In this document: piece by piece, positions 42,161-50,611 of the stretch | Numbering within the stretch: position 1 is the first letter of the stretch | Layout of the letters: the number at the start of each line of letters is the position of its first letter | NCBI GenBank assembly: GCA_964578605.1 | Contig: CAZODO010000004.1 | Coordinates: 1-64,000 of the forward strand | DNA: 64,000 nt | Origin: JAXMHN01 sp964578605 | GTDB lineage: Bacteria; Verrucomicrobiota; Verrucomicrobiia; Limisphaerales; SIBE01 | Reading direction: 5' to 3' | Position numbers and translations under genes: made by a program | Notes under the pieces: model-generated | What the model saw: the letters and a program-made list of their open reading frames with translations, nothing else | Told to the model about the DNA's origin: nothing | Databases searched by the model: none

Positions 42161-43492
42161 ATGCAAAATTGTCATTCCCTTAGCCGGCGCTCGTTTCTCA
42201 AGCATCTGAGCGTAACGGCCATGGCCGCACCGTTCGTGGCGCGCGGGCTCATGGCGGCGTCTCCGAACGGTAAACTAAACCATGCCAGTTTTGGCGCCAA
42301 CGGCATGGCCTGGGCGGATATCACCGAACTCAGCAAGCACCCGAGCTTCCGCCTTGCGGCAGTTGCCGAGGTGGACTTGAAGCGGGCGACGCAACTCAAA
42401 GAACGTTTTCCAGAGGTCAGAATTTATCAGGATTGGCGGGACATGATGGAGAAGGAAAAGGGGCTTGATTCGGTGAACGTCTCGACCCCGGACCATATGC
42501 ACGCGCCGATGGCCATGTCGGCCATGCAACTGGGATACCACGTCTACGGCCAGAAACCGCTCGCGCACGACATTTACGAGTGCCGCCGACTGACGACGGT
42601 GGCCCGGGAGAGGAACCTCGTGACGCAGATGGGCATCCAGATCCATAGCAGCTGGGTGTACCGGCTGGGCGTGCGATTGATCCAGGACCTGGCGATCGGC
42701 AAGGTCAGGGAAGTCCATACCTGGAGCAACAAGAAGTGGGGCGATCCCGGTCCGATGCCTTCGCGGACCGACTCGGTGCCGGAGGGGTTCAACTGGGATA
42801 TGTGGCTGGGGGTTTGCGAGAAGCGGCCGTTCATTGGCGAGGGTTGGTATCATCCCGGGAACTGGAGGAAGCGGCTCGATTTCGGGACGGGCACATTTGG
42901 CGATATGGGCTGCCACATTTACGATCCGGTCTTCAAAGCCCTGGATCTCACCGCGCCGCTCTCCGTGCGATCGGAAGGCCCGGCTCCGAACAGCCATAGT
43001 TGGGCCATTGACGCCGTGATCCAATACGTGTTCCCGGGCACCAAGTATTCCGAGGGGGAAACGGTTAAGGTCACCTGGTATGACGGCGATGCCAAACCGC
43101 CGCAGGATGTGTTGGCGCTGCTGGGCGAAACGCGCGTCCCGGACCAGGGATCCATCTTCATCGGGACCAAAGGCGTTCTCGTTCTGCCGCATGTGGACAA
43201 GCCGGTGTTGCTTCCGGCCGATCAGTTCAAGGATTATCCCATGCCTCAGGTCAGCGGGGATGATCACTGGGGCCAGTTTGTGGACGCGTGCCTTGGAAAG
43301 GCAAAGACCGCAGCCAGCTTCGGGTATTCGGGTCCTCTGACCGAGGCGGTGCTGCTGGGGAGCGTGGCGACGCGTTTCCCGCAGACGACGCTGGAATGGA
43401 AAGCGGATGCCCTGCTGTTCAGCAACCTGGACGAAGCGAACCAGTACGTGCGCCGCAAATATCGGCAAGGTTGGGACGTTAAGGGGCTGTAG
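42161..43492 (+). CDS. Tat-exported Gfo/Idh/MocA family oxidoreductase
   Basis: 443 residues; ATG 42161 starts MQNCHSLSRRSFLKHLSVTA with a clear Tat signal; the 34 codons before it are non-coding in character. The N-terminal NAD(P)-binding fold has SFGANGMAWADITELSKHPS, VAEVDLKRATQLKERFPEVR and a STPDHMHAPMAMSAMQLGYH segment. The conserved GQKPLAHD carries the lysine typical of the active site (EKP in relatives). The C-terminal beta-sheet domain includes FGTGTFGDMGCHIYDPVFKA. Members oxidise or reduce sugars and sugar acids with a tightly bound cofactor. It is convergent with the aldolase gene (14 base overlap of the 3' ends). Confidence 0.9.
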   Translation: MQNCHSLSRRSFLKHLSVTAMAAPFVARGLMAASPNGKLNHASFGANGMAWADITELSKHPSFRLAAVAEVDLKRATQLKERFPEVRIYQDWRDMMEKEKGLDSVNVSTPDHMHAPMAMSAMQLGYHVYGQKPLAHDIYECRRLTTVARERNLVTQMGIQIHSSWVYRLGVRLIQDLAIGKVREVHTWSNKKWGDPGPMPSRTDSVPEGFNWDMWLGVCEKRPFIGEGWYHPGNWRKRLDFGTGTFGDMGCHIYDPVFKALDLTAPLSVRSEGPAPNSHSWAIDAVIQYVFPGTKYSEGETVKVTWYDGDAKPPQDVLALLGETRVPDQGSIFIGTKGVLVLPHVDKPVLLPADQFKDYPMPQVSGDDHWGQFVDACLGKAKTAASFGYSGPLTEAVLLGSVATRFPQTTLEWKADALLFSNLDEANQYVRRKYRQGWDVKGL

Positions 43493-44405
43493 CGATCCAG
43501 TCGAAGAAGCCCAACGTTTCCAATTCCTGGCGGAGGATGTTCACCTCCCGATCTGCGAGCGAAGCGTTGGGCAAGCGCGCTGGGCCGACGTCGATCCCCA
43601 ACATGCTCATGACGGCTTTCGCGGCGCCCATATAACCGTGCCGCGAAAGCAGAGCGATTAGTTTGACGCTGCGGGACTGCGCAACGCGGGCAGAGGCAAA
43701 ATCGCCGCGGGCAAACGCCTCGCTCAGGCCGCGGTAGAGCGGCGCGGCGAAGTTATAGCTGCTGCCCACCGCGCCCCGGACGCCCGTGGCGAGCGCGCCC
43801 AGCAACCATTCATCGACGCCCCAGGAGATTTCCCAGCGTCCATTGCCGGATTCGAGGCATTGGAGAAGTGTCACCAGGTCCGGGCGGCTGAGTTTGAGGC
43901 CGGCGAAGGTTGGGACGTGCGCCGGGGCTTTTTCCAGAAACTCCGGCATGGAAAACGAGATCCCGGTCATTCCTGGAATATCGTAGTAGTAAAAGGGGGT
44001 GTTTGGCGCCGCGGCCGCTATCCGCGCGGAACAGGCCACCAGGAGCTCGAGGGCCGGGGGCCTGAAGTAGCTAGGCGCGACGGCGGCGATGGCGTCTGCT
44101 CCGAGGCGCTCGGCATCGGCTGCAAGGGCACAGGCGTCCGCGAGGCAGTTTGCGCCCGTATGAACCACGACCTTCAAAGCGGTTCCGCGCGTGCTTTGGC
44201 ACCATTCGGCGGCGAGTTGGCGGCGTTCTTCAACGGTCAAGGAACTGCTCTCGCCCGTTGTCCCTCCGACGAAGGCCCCCCGCACCCCGGTTCGAAGGAG
44301 GTGGGCCGCCTGCTTTTCGACAATCCCAAGGTTCAGCGAGCCGTCGGGTTTGAACGGAGTGAACACCGCGGCCACAAGGCCTTCGAGTAGAGGCGGACGA
44401 TTCAT
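43479..44405 (-). CDS. Dihydrodipicolinate synthase/N-acetylneuraminate lyase family aldolase
   Basis: 308 residues, a single (beta/alpha)8 barrel. Motifs: VAAVFTPFKPDGSLNLGIVE, GAFVGGTTGESSSLTVEERR, VVVHTGANCLADACALAADA, then FYYYDIPGMTG with the catalytic tyrosine and FAGLKLSRPD with the Schiff-base lysine. TTGES rather than the DapA pattern, and YYYDIP, fit the N-acetylneuraminate lyase/keto-acid-sugar aldolase side of the family. With the adjacent MFS transporter and a sugar oxidoreductase it may split sialic acid or a similar keto-sugar acid. True DapA cannot be excluded, but the context is catabolic. Confidence 0.85.
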   Translation of the reverse strand: MNRPPLLEGLVAAVFTPFKPDGSLNLGIVEKQAAHLLRTGVRGAFVGGTTGESSSLTVEERRQLAAEWCQSTRGTALKVVVHTGANCLADACALAADAERLGADAIAAVAPSYFRPPALELLVACSARIAAAAPNTPFYYYDIPGMTGISFSMPEFLEKAPAHVPTFAGLKLSRPDLVTLLQCLESGNGRWEISWGVDEWLLGALATGVRGAVGSSYNFAAPLYRGLSEAFARGDFASARVAQSRSVKLIALLSRHGYMGAAKAVMSMLGIDVGPARLPNASLADREVNILRQELETLGFFDWIATAP

Positions 44406-44429
44406 GGCGATGAAGTGATAGGCGGATGA

Positions 44430-45698
44430 TTATGGCGAGCCCGAAGCCGGTTGAGGGTCGAGTTGGCGCGGGCGGATAAGGAGGACCAGGAAAATCGAAA
44501 TGATGGCGGCGCTGGCAAAGATCCCGAAGATGCCAAAGAGGGGAACCTGCCGGTCGCGAAGGATGCCGAATCCCCAATCGGCGAATCCGCCACAGCTAAT
44601 GCTGACCAGGTTCATGATCCCGTAGCCGGTGGCGCGCAGTTCGGGTCGGGCAATCTGGCAGAGGATGGGCATGTTGTTGGAGTCAAAGAAACCCCAGCCG
44701 AGCCCAAAGAGAATGAGAAAAGCCACAGCGACCCAGAGCAGACCGGTTTGGGGAGCGTATCCGACACCGAACATGGCGGGAACGATAAACGACATCCCGA
44801 TGGCGCTGACATAAATACGCCCGCGCTCGTTACGGCGCATCCAGCGATCCGCGAGCCAGCCGCCAACGATGGCGCCGAAAATGGCCGCCACTTGCCAATA
44901 GAGCGTCGCGGAAACGCCGGCTTTTCCCTGGCCGATGTTGAATTCAGCCTTCAGAATTGCCGGCATCCAATCGCGGACGACCCACCCGGCCAGGGCTGGC
45001 AGGGTGAAGTAGAGGACCAGGAGAATGAATGAACGGTTCCCAAGCAGTTCGCGAAGAGCGCTGCCTGGAGAAGCAAGTTCCTTCCGGAAAGCGGCGCCGT
45101 CCGGTCGCACCGGTTCCCGGAGGAGGAAAAAGAGCGGGACGGCGTACATGAGGCCCACGATCCCGCAAAGATCGAAGGCCCAACGCCAACCGAGGGAGGG
45201 ATGATCCGCTGCGTATCCGCTAAACCCTCCAAGGATGACGCCGAGATAGATGCCCATCTGGTGCAACCCGACTGCCCGGGAGCGTGTGGGGCCAAGGTGG
45301 AAATCGGCGATGAGCGCCAGGGCCGCCGGGATATAGAAGGCTTCGCTGACTCCCATGATGGCCCGGGTTGCAAGGAGCTGTTCGTAGGTGGTGACGTGGC
45401 CCGTGGCCCACGTCACGGCAGACCAGACGAACAGGCTAGCAGTGATGACGTAGCGCCGGCTGTACCGGTCCGCCAAATACCCGCCAATCGGGCTCAGGAA
45501 CGCGTAAACCCACTTAAACAGCGCAAGAATCTTCCCCCAGTTCGCCTCCATCGCGATATCGGGAATATCGCGCATAACGGAGAACTTCATGGCCGCCAGC
45601 ATCTGCCGATCGAGGTAATTGAGCAGAGCGACCGGCACAAGGAGCGCCACAATCAACCACGCCGTCCGGGACACCGGCGAGTGGGATGTCGCGTCCAT
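44430..45698 (-). CDS. MFS transporter (anion:cation symporter/hexuronate-like)
   Basis: 422 residues with twelve hydrophobic helices. AWLIVALLVPVALLNYLDRQ and GYLADRYSRRYVITASLFVW give the MFS helix 1 and helix 2-3 motifs (G-x-LADRxxRR). VSEAFYIPAALALIADFHLG and TRSRAVGLHQMGIYLGVILG fit the phosphate/hexuronate/sialate porter branch. It lies 24 bases upstream of the aldolase on the same strand, so uptake and cleavage of one substrate are likely coupled. Confidence 0.88.
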   Translation of the reverse strand: MDATSHSPVSRTAWLIVALLVPVALLNYLDRQMLAAMKFSVMRDIPDIAMEANWGKILALFKWVYAFLSPIGGYLADRYSRRYVITASLFVWSAVTWATGHVTTYEQLLATRAIMGVSEAFYIPAALALIADFHLGPTRSRAVGLHQMGIYLGVILGGFSGYAADHPSLGWRWAFDLCGIVGLMYAVPLFFLLREPVRPDGAAFRKELASPGSALRELLGNRSFILLVLYFTLPALAGWVVRDWMPAILKAEFNIGQGKAGVSATLYWQVAAIFGAIVGGWLADRWMRRNERGRIYVSAIGMSFIVPAMFGVGYAPQTGLLWVAVAFLILFGLGWGFFDSNNMPILCQIARPELRATGYGIMNLVSISCGGFADWGFGILRDRQVPLFGIFGIFASAAIISIFLVLLIRPRQLDPQPASGSP

Positions 45699-45733
45699 GA
45701 ATTAAAAGAGCCGCGGTCAGGCGGAATGGAAAG

Positions 45734-45769
45734 GCGAACAGGCGGGCCATTCCTTCCCGACCTGTTCGC
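45734..45769 (-). terminator. Terminator-like hairpin after bamA-skp
   Basis: Arms gcgaacaggcggg (45734-45746) and cccg-a-cctgttcgc (45756-45769) pair over 13 bp with a single bulged A. It lies beyond the stop of skp and is followed on the - strand by CCTTTCC, a weak pyrimidine tract. It likely ends the dnaB-bamA-skp transcript. Confidence 0.6.
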
Positions 45770-45792
45770 GAAGAGGGGTGGTGGTTAAGCTG

Positions 45793-46506
45793 TTATTTTC
45801 GTTTCGCCGGTTGGACGGGGTTCTTGTCCTGATCTGGAACGTTCAGCTTGATGTCGCTGCGGGGGCTAGTTGCCTTGTTATCGAAAAACCCTGCCGGCGC
45901 GGCGAGGTTCAATTGGCTCAAAACCTCTTGGGTGAGATCATTCTGACCGGCGCTGTAAAGGATGAAAGGAGCCGCGTTGATGCTCTCGGCCGACGCATCC
46001 AGGACCAGGGTGAACCCGCCCCGGCGCGCCTTGTCGTTAATCTGTTCGCGGATTTCGCGGACGATCTGGTCGCGCATGCGGGCTTTCTGTTCATCGAAGG
46101 CCTGCTGTTTCTGCCGTTTGAACTGGGTCAAGGTTTTCTCGATCTCGTTCAGCTCGAGCACTTTCGTCTCGGCGGATTTCTTGCGGCGGTCGCGTTCTTC
46201 GCTAGAGACGGCCTGGTCATTGGCGCTTTCGACCAGCTTTTTGTACTCGTCGCTGGCCTTTTGATAATCGTCGAGCATGACCTTGTACTGCTTTTCGGCC
46301 TCGGCCCCTCGGTCGCGCAACTGGGCGTCGGCCTGCTGCGTTTTGAAATAGCCTTCGAAAATCTTCTTGAGATCGGCGGTGGCAATCTTGGGCTGGGCTT
46401 GGGCCTGAGCGGTCAAAACGCCGGCGAACACCACGGAGCTCGCCAGCAGAAGGAACGTGGCGCGAACGCTCCGGGTGAAGGAAGGGAAGTATGTCATAGT
46501 GGGCAC
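45793..46506 (-). CDS. skp: Periplasmic chaperone Skp/OmpH family
   Basis: 237 residues. A signal peptide (ATFLLLASSVVFAGVLTAQA) is followed by the OmpH pattern PKIATADLKKIFEGYFKTQQ and long coiled-coil helices rich in Lys, Glu and Gln (residues ~45-150), then FTLVLDASAESINAAPFILY as closing strand. Skp binds unfolded outer-membrane proteins and hands them to the BAM complex. It starts one base after bamA ends, and the bamA-skp order is a widely conserved arrangement. C-terminal ~50 residues are a variable extension. Confidence 0.9.
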   Translation of the reverse strand: MPTMTYFPSFTRSVRATFLLLASSVVFAGVLTAQAQAQPKIATADLKKIFEGYFKTQQADAQLRDRGAEAEKQYKVMLDDYQKASDEYKKLVESANDQAVSSEERDRRKKSAETKVLELNEIEKTLTQFKRQKQQAFDEQKARMRDQIVREIREQINDKARRGGFTLVLDASAESINAAPFILYSAGQNDLTQEVLSQLNLAAPAGFFDNKATSPRSDIKLNVPDQDKNPVQPAKRK

Positions 46507-48852
46507 TCAGTATTTCCGGCTGAAACCGACGCTGAACTGGAAGCGGCCAGAGCCGCTGGCGTCACGATCATGGGTGATCGGAATGCCGTAGTCCAAGCGC
46601 AGCGGCCCGAGCCGCGGGATATTAAGACGAAGTCCGACGCCCCAGTTGTCATTGTAGGTCCGTTGACCGGGCAATGTGTCAAAGCTGTAGGCATCTTGAT
46701 AGACCATACCGATGTCATAGAACACCGCAAAGCGCAATCGTTCAAGCGCAGGAGCAACCGGCAGGCTGTATTCCACCGTGCCGTACCACATGGTGTTGCC
46801 GCCAACGGGCTCGTCACCCACATGCGGTCCAACCCCGTGGTACTTGTAGCCGCGCAACGAACTGATGCCCCCCAGGAAGAACCGGTCGAAGAGCGGCACG
46901 CGATCGGACCGGCCCCATTCTTCCACCGTGCCGATCTGGCCGCCCACTTCGAGCACATGCTTCTCCCAGAAACCCGGGAAGTACCAGAACGACCGGAGCT
47001 CGAGCTTGTAGAAGTCCGCTTCGCCGCCAAAGGGACCAGCCAATTCACTCAAGAGCTCGGTGCGCTGCCCGCGGTTGGGAAGTTCGACGCTGTTGCTGGT
47101 ATCCCAGGCCAGGGAAGTCCCGAACTTTGAGATCCACTGGCTGCTGGGCTCTTCCTTGATGACCAGCGGCGCATCGTCATCCACATCATCAATCCCGATC
47201 TCTTCCATCGTGTAACTGATGCCGCCAATGAGAAACTCGCTCCCCAAGGCCTTCGTCAAGCTGAGGCGTCCGCCAATCTGCGACAGGTCATAAAGGTCGC
47301 TGTAATAACTGAACTCGCGCCAGTAAAGGTCTGTCCCGAACGAAAGCCGGCGGTTCAAGAACCACGGTTCCGTGAACGAGATCTGGAAATCCCGGCGCCG
47401 GGTCCCGATCTGGGCCGTGATCCGGAATTTCTGGCCGCCGCCGCGGAAGAAGGGCGGGTTGAAAAGGTCGAAATTGCCTTCGCGATAGCCGATCAACCCC
47501 ACGAGGTTATCCACCGAACTGAACCCAGCCCCGAATTCGAAATTGCCCGTTGGCCCCTCTTCCACGTCGATGATCAGGTTCTTGGCGTTGGGCACGCCGG
47601 TGGGCTCGATCTCGGTCTCCACCTTGTCGAAGTAACGCATTTGTTCGAGGCGGCTCTTGCTTCGCCGCACCCGGACCATGTCGAAGACCTCGCCCGGGGC
47701 GACGGCCAATTCGCGCCGGATGACCTTGTCCTTGGTTTTGGTATTCCCCTTGATCTCGATCTTCTCGATTCGGGAGATGCCCTGGTCCTCGCCTTCAATT
47801 TCGTAGACCATATCGACAGTGCCGCGCTCGGTATTCGGGATGGTCACCGCCTTGACCCCGGCGTCGATGTAGCCGCGGCTGCCGTAGAAATCGCGGATGT
47901 TCTGGATATCGGCATCCAGGCTCTTGGGGCTGAAGGTCGAGCCGATGCCCATCTCGACGCCTTTGCTGCTCTTGTCCCCCTTCATGATCTGCTCCGTCGG
48001 GAATTCCTCGTTCCCCTTGAACTGGACGGAACCGACCTTGTACTGCTGGCCCTCGGAGATCAGGAACCGAATGATCATGTGCTCCGGATCCGGATACTCG
48101 AATTGGACATCTTTGATCTCGAAATCGATATAGCCTTCGTTCCGGTAGAACTCGGCCAACTTCTCCTTGTCCTCCTCGAACTGGTCCTCTTTGAGCACGC
48201 CCGAGCCGGTCAGCCACGAGAACATCCAGCGCCGCCGAGTTTTGATCACCTTGCGCAGCTTCTTCTGCGTGAACGCGTCCGCGCCGGCGAAATCGACGCG
48301 TTCGATTTTGATCTTGGGGGTTTCGTGGATCTCGAAGACGACCTTGCCGCGGCCGGCTTGTTCATCGATCTGGGTGCGGGCTTTGGCGGTGGTTTTCTGG
48401 TGCCCGGCCTTTTCGTACAACTTCTGAATTTCCTGGCTGTCCGTGAACAGCTTCCGGTCGTCCAGGGGCTCGCCAATTTTGGAGGTAACCTTCTTAAGGA
48501 GTTTTTTGTTCTTGTACTTCTTGTTGCCTTCGAACGAGATGTCCGTGAGCACGGGCTTGCCCTGCACCTCGTAAGCCAGCTTGATGCCGTCGGCCGTTCG
48601 TTCCTCCAGCACCCGGATATTGCGGAAGAGACCGGTGGCGTAAAGGGTGCGGACGTCGTCATCGACGCCGGTTCGGGTGTAGGTATCGCCGACCTTGACG
48701 CGGATATTGGCGCGGATCAGCTCGTCACTGGCGGCGGCGGGGCCAACATGGCGGACTTCGATGCTCTCGACTCTCTGCTGGGCAAAGAGCGCCGGTGTGA
48801 ACAAGAAAACAAGCAGCCAAAGAGGCCAGTTTCGGGCAAACAGCAGTTTCAT
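46507..48852 (-). CDS. bamA: Outer membrane protein assembly factor BamA
   Basis: 781 residues. A signal peptide (WPLWLLVFLFTPALFAQQ) precedes five POTRA repeats (residues ~25-430) with strands such as VESIEVRHVGPAAASDELIR, VLTDISFEGNKKYKNKKLLK and IEIKGNTKTKDKVIRRELAV. The 16-stranded beta-barrel follows (~450-781), with LRGYKYHGVGPHVG (VRGF-like loop 6 motif) near residue 680, and ends on aromatic GRFQFSVGFSRKY, the usual BAM signal. It inserts outer-membrane proteins, so the organism is diderm. The order dnaB, bamA, skp suggests one transcript. Confidence 0.96.
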   Translation of the reverse strand: MKLLFARNWPLWLLVFLFTPALFAQQRVESIEVRHVGPAAASDELIRANIRVKVGDTYTRTGVDDDVRTLYATGLFRNIRVLEERTADGIKLAYEVQGKPVLTDISFEGNKKYKNKKLLKKVTSKIGEPLDDRKLFTDSQEIQKLYEKAGHQKTTAKARTQIDEQAGRGKVVFEIHETPKIKIERVDFAGADAFTQKKLRKVIKTRRRWMFSWLTGSGVLKEDQFEEDKEKLAEFYRNEGYIDFEIKDVQFEYPDPEHMIIRFLISEGQQYKVGSVQFKGNEEFPTEQIMKGDKSSKGVEMGIGSTFSPKSLDADIQNIRDFYGSRGYIDAGVKAVTIPNTERGTVDMVYEIEGEDQGISRIEKIEIKGNTKTKDKVIRRELAVAPGEVFDMVRVRRSKSRLEQMRYFDKVETEIEPTGVPNAKNLIIDVEEGPTGNFEFGAGFSSVDNLVGLIGYREGNFDLFNPPFFRGGGQKFRITAQIGTRRRDFQISFTEPWFLNRRLSFGTDLYWREFSYYSDLYDLSQIGGRLSLTKALGSEFLIGGISYTMEEIGIDDVDDDAPLVIKEEPSSQWISKFGTSLAWDTSNSVELPNRGQRTELLSELAGPFGGEADFYKLELRSFWYFPGFWEKHVLEVGGQIGTVEEWGRSDRVPLFDRFFLGGISSLRGYKYHGVGPHVGDEPVGGNTMWYGTVEYSLPVAPALERLRFAVFYDIGMVYQDAYSFDTLPGQRTYNDNWGVGLRLNIPRLGPLRLDYGIPITHDRDASGSGRFQFSVGFSRKY

Positions 48853-48855
48853 GGG

Positions 48856-50325
48856 CTAGGATTCCGACGGGATGTCATCGGGGCTGACTTTCGCAGCACT
48901 CTCGAACCGAGTGTAACCCTTCAGGAAGGTAAGCGGCACATCCCCGGTTGGCCCATTGCGCTGCTTGGCAATGAAAAGATTGATCGGGGCAGCCTCCTGG
49001 TCCGGCCCGCTCGCTTCCTCGTCATCGCCGCTATTGGGCTTATACAACAACCCGACCAGGTCCGCATCCTGCTCAATCGCTCCAGACTCGCGCAGATCCG
49101 AAAGCCGCGGTTTGCGACTTTTGTCCTTTTCCAACTCGCGATTCAACTGACTCAACACGATGACTGGAACGCTTAACTCTTTAGCCAACGCCTTGATCCC
49201 ATTGGAAATATCCGCAATTTCCTGCTGCCGGTTCTCGGCTCGTCGCGAAGTAGAGTTGAGGAGCTGCAAGTAGTCAATCACAAAGAGTTTGATCCCAAAC
49301 TGCTGGAACATCCGCCGGGCTTTCGCCCGCAGCTGCAAAATGGACAACCCCGAGCTGTCGTCGATAAACAGCGGCGCGCTCGCCAGCTTGCTGGCCGAAC
49401 CCGTCAGCTTCGGAAAATCACGCTCGGCAAGAAAACCTTCCCGGATGCTCCGCAGGTTCACCCGCGACCGCGAGCATAGCATGCGCAAGACGAGCGATTC
49501 CGCTGTCATTTCCAGGCTGAAGACACCCACCGGCAGCCGCTGCTCAATCGCCACGTACTCCGCGATGTTCATCGCCAGCGACGTTTTGCCCATGCTCGGC
49601 CGCGCGGCAATGACGATCATTTCGCCCCCATGCAGCCCGCTCGTCATCTTGTCCAGGTCCGGGAAACCCGTCCCCACGCCGGTCAGCCTGCCCTGACGCT
49701 GGTGGAATTCCTCGATGGTGTTGATCGCCTTGTGCACCAGCTCTTTGATGGTCCGCGAACTGGTTTCCGCCCGATCCTCGCTGATCCGCAGGATGTCCCG
49801 CTCGATCTCGTCCAGGAGACCCTCCACCTCCCCTTCATATTCGTACACCCGGCCCACCACCGAGGTGCACGCCTGGATCATCTTGCGCAAGAGATGCTTC
49901 TCCCGAACGATCTCCAGGTAATACTCGAGGTTCGCCGCCGAAGGCACCTCATCCACCAGCGACGCCAGGTAGCTAATGCCGCCCAGGGCATCCAACTGCT
50001 TCCGATCCTTGAGCTTTTGCTGGAGCGTGATCAGGTCGATCGCTTCTTTCCGGTCATACATCTCCGCCAGCAGCTCGAAAAGCGATTGGTGCCGCAGGTC
50101 GTAGAAAGCCTGGCTGCCCCCTCTGAACTTCTCGATGCAAACGCCCATGTTCTCGGCCGGCGACAGAAGAATACAGCCAAGAACACCCCGCTCCGCCTCA
50201 ATCGAGTGCGGCGGCAAACGGTCCGTGGCAGGCGGGCCGGTATGCGCTCTCGGGCCGCCCGATTTGCGCAGATCCACCGCCCGTTTCCCGGCATCGGACG
50301 ACACGGAATCGATCATGGTGCTCAA
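48856..50325 (-). CDS. dnaB: Replicative DNA helicase DnaB
   Basis: 489 residues. The N-terminal domain (~40-150) contains PHSIEAERGVLGCILLSPAE and the helical linker. The RecA-like domain (~195-470) has Walker A ARPSMGKTSLAMNIAEYVA, VGVFSLEMTAESLVLRMLCS, Walker B LFVIDYLQLLNSTSRRAENR and VIVLSQLNRELEKDKSRKPR. It unwinds DNA ahead of replication as a hexamer loaded by a DnaC-type or other loader. The usual bacterial length is ~450-480. It is encoded two bases upstream of bamA, and its upstream spacer carries a 97 bp hairpin. Confidence 0.95.
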   Translation of the reverse strand: MSTMIDSVSSDAGKRAVDLRKSGGPRAHTGPPATDRLPPHSIEAERGVLGCILLSPAENMGVCIEKFRGGSQAFYDLRHQSLFELLAEMYDRKEAIDLITLQQKLKDRKQLDALGGISYLASLVDEVPSAANLEYYLEIVREKHLLRKMIQACTSVVGRVYEYEGEVEGLLDEIERDILRISEDRAETSSRTIKELVHKAINTIEEFHQRQGRLTGVGTGFPDLDKMTSGLHGGEMIVIAARPSMGKTSLAMNIAEYVAIEQRLPVGVFSLEMTAESLVLRMLCSRSRVNLRSIREGFLAERDFPKLTGSASKLASAPLFIDDSSGLSILQLRAKARRMFQQFGIKLFVIDYLQLLNSTSRRAENRQQEIADISNGIKALAKELSVPVIVLSQLNRELEKDKSRKPRLSDLRESGAIEQDADLVGLLYKPNSGDDEEASGPDQEAAPINLFIAKQRNGPTGDVPLTFLKGYTRFESAAKVSPDDIPSES

Positions 50326-50462
50326 GGAAAACGCAAACGTGCGGCGGGTGCAATCAGGACTTGCGACAACTTACCGACACCTGTTCGCACCCTATCCACC
50401 GCCGGGCCGGGCTTGGGCACTGGGGCGGGCCCGACCTGGCCGCCGGAAGGGAGCTGCCTCCG

Positions 50463-50559
50463 TAAATAACACGTATTTGACCCGTATTTAACAGGCATAT
50501 AACTCGATCATCCATCGAGTGAAATACGTGTTAAATACGTGTTATATACGTGTTATATC
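50463..50559. repeat. Long imperfect hairpin built of 11 bp units
   Basis: The centre is actcgat-catcc-atcgagt (50502-50520). Pairing continues outward on both sides for about 38 positions with roughly eight mismatches: left arm taaataacacgtattt... and right arm ...atacgtgttatat. The right arm is built from near-identical 11 bp units (acgtgttaaat, acgtgttatat, acgtgttatat). It is AT-rich compared with its surroundings and lies in the divergent spacer between dnaB and the MDR gene. It is not coding; an in-frame ATG at 50519 inside it was rejected as a start. Confidence 0.82.
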
Positions 50560-50611
50560 CGAAGACACAGCGAGCCTTGTGAACTGCCTGAACCGGGTGT
50601 TCAATAGCCCC

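Noticed and set aside
47641..49176. 511-codon frame on the + strand
   Set aside because: Shadow of bamA and dnaB on the other strand; composition is of alternating hydrophobic-acidic residues without motifs.
50519..50611. Upstream start of the MDR gene at 50519
   Set aside because: It lies inside the 97 bp hairpin; the conserved protein begins at ATG 50612 (MRAVQL).
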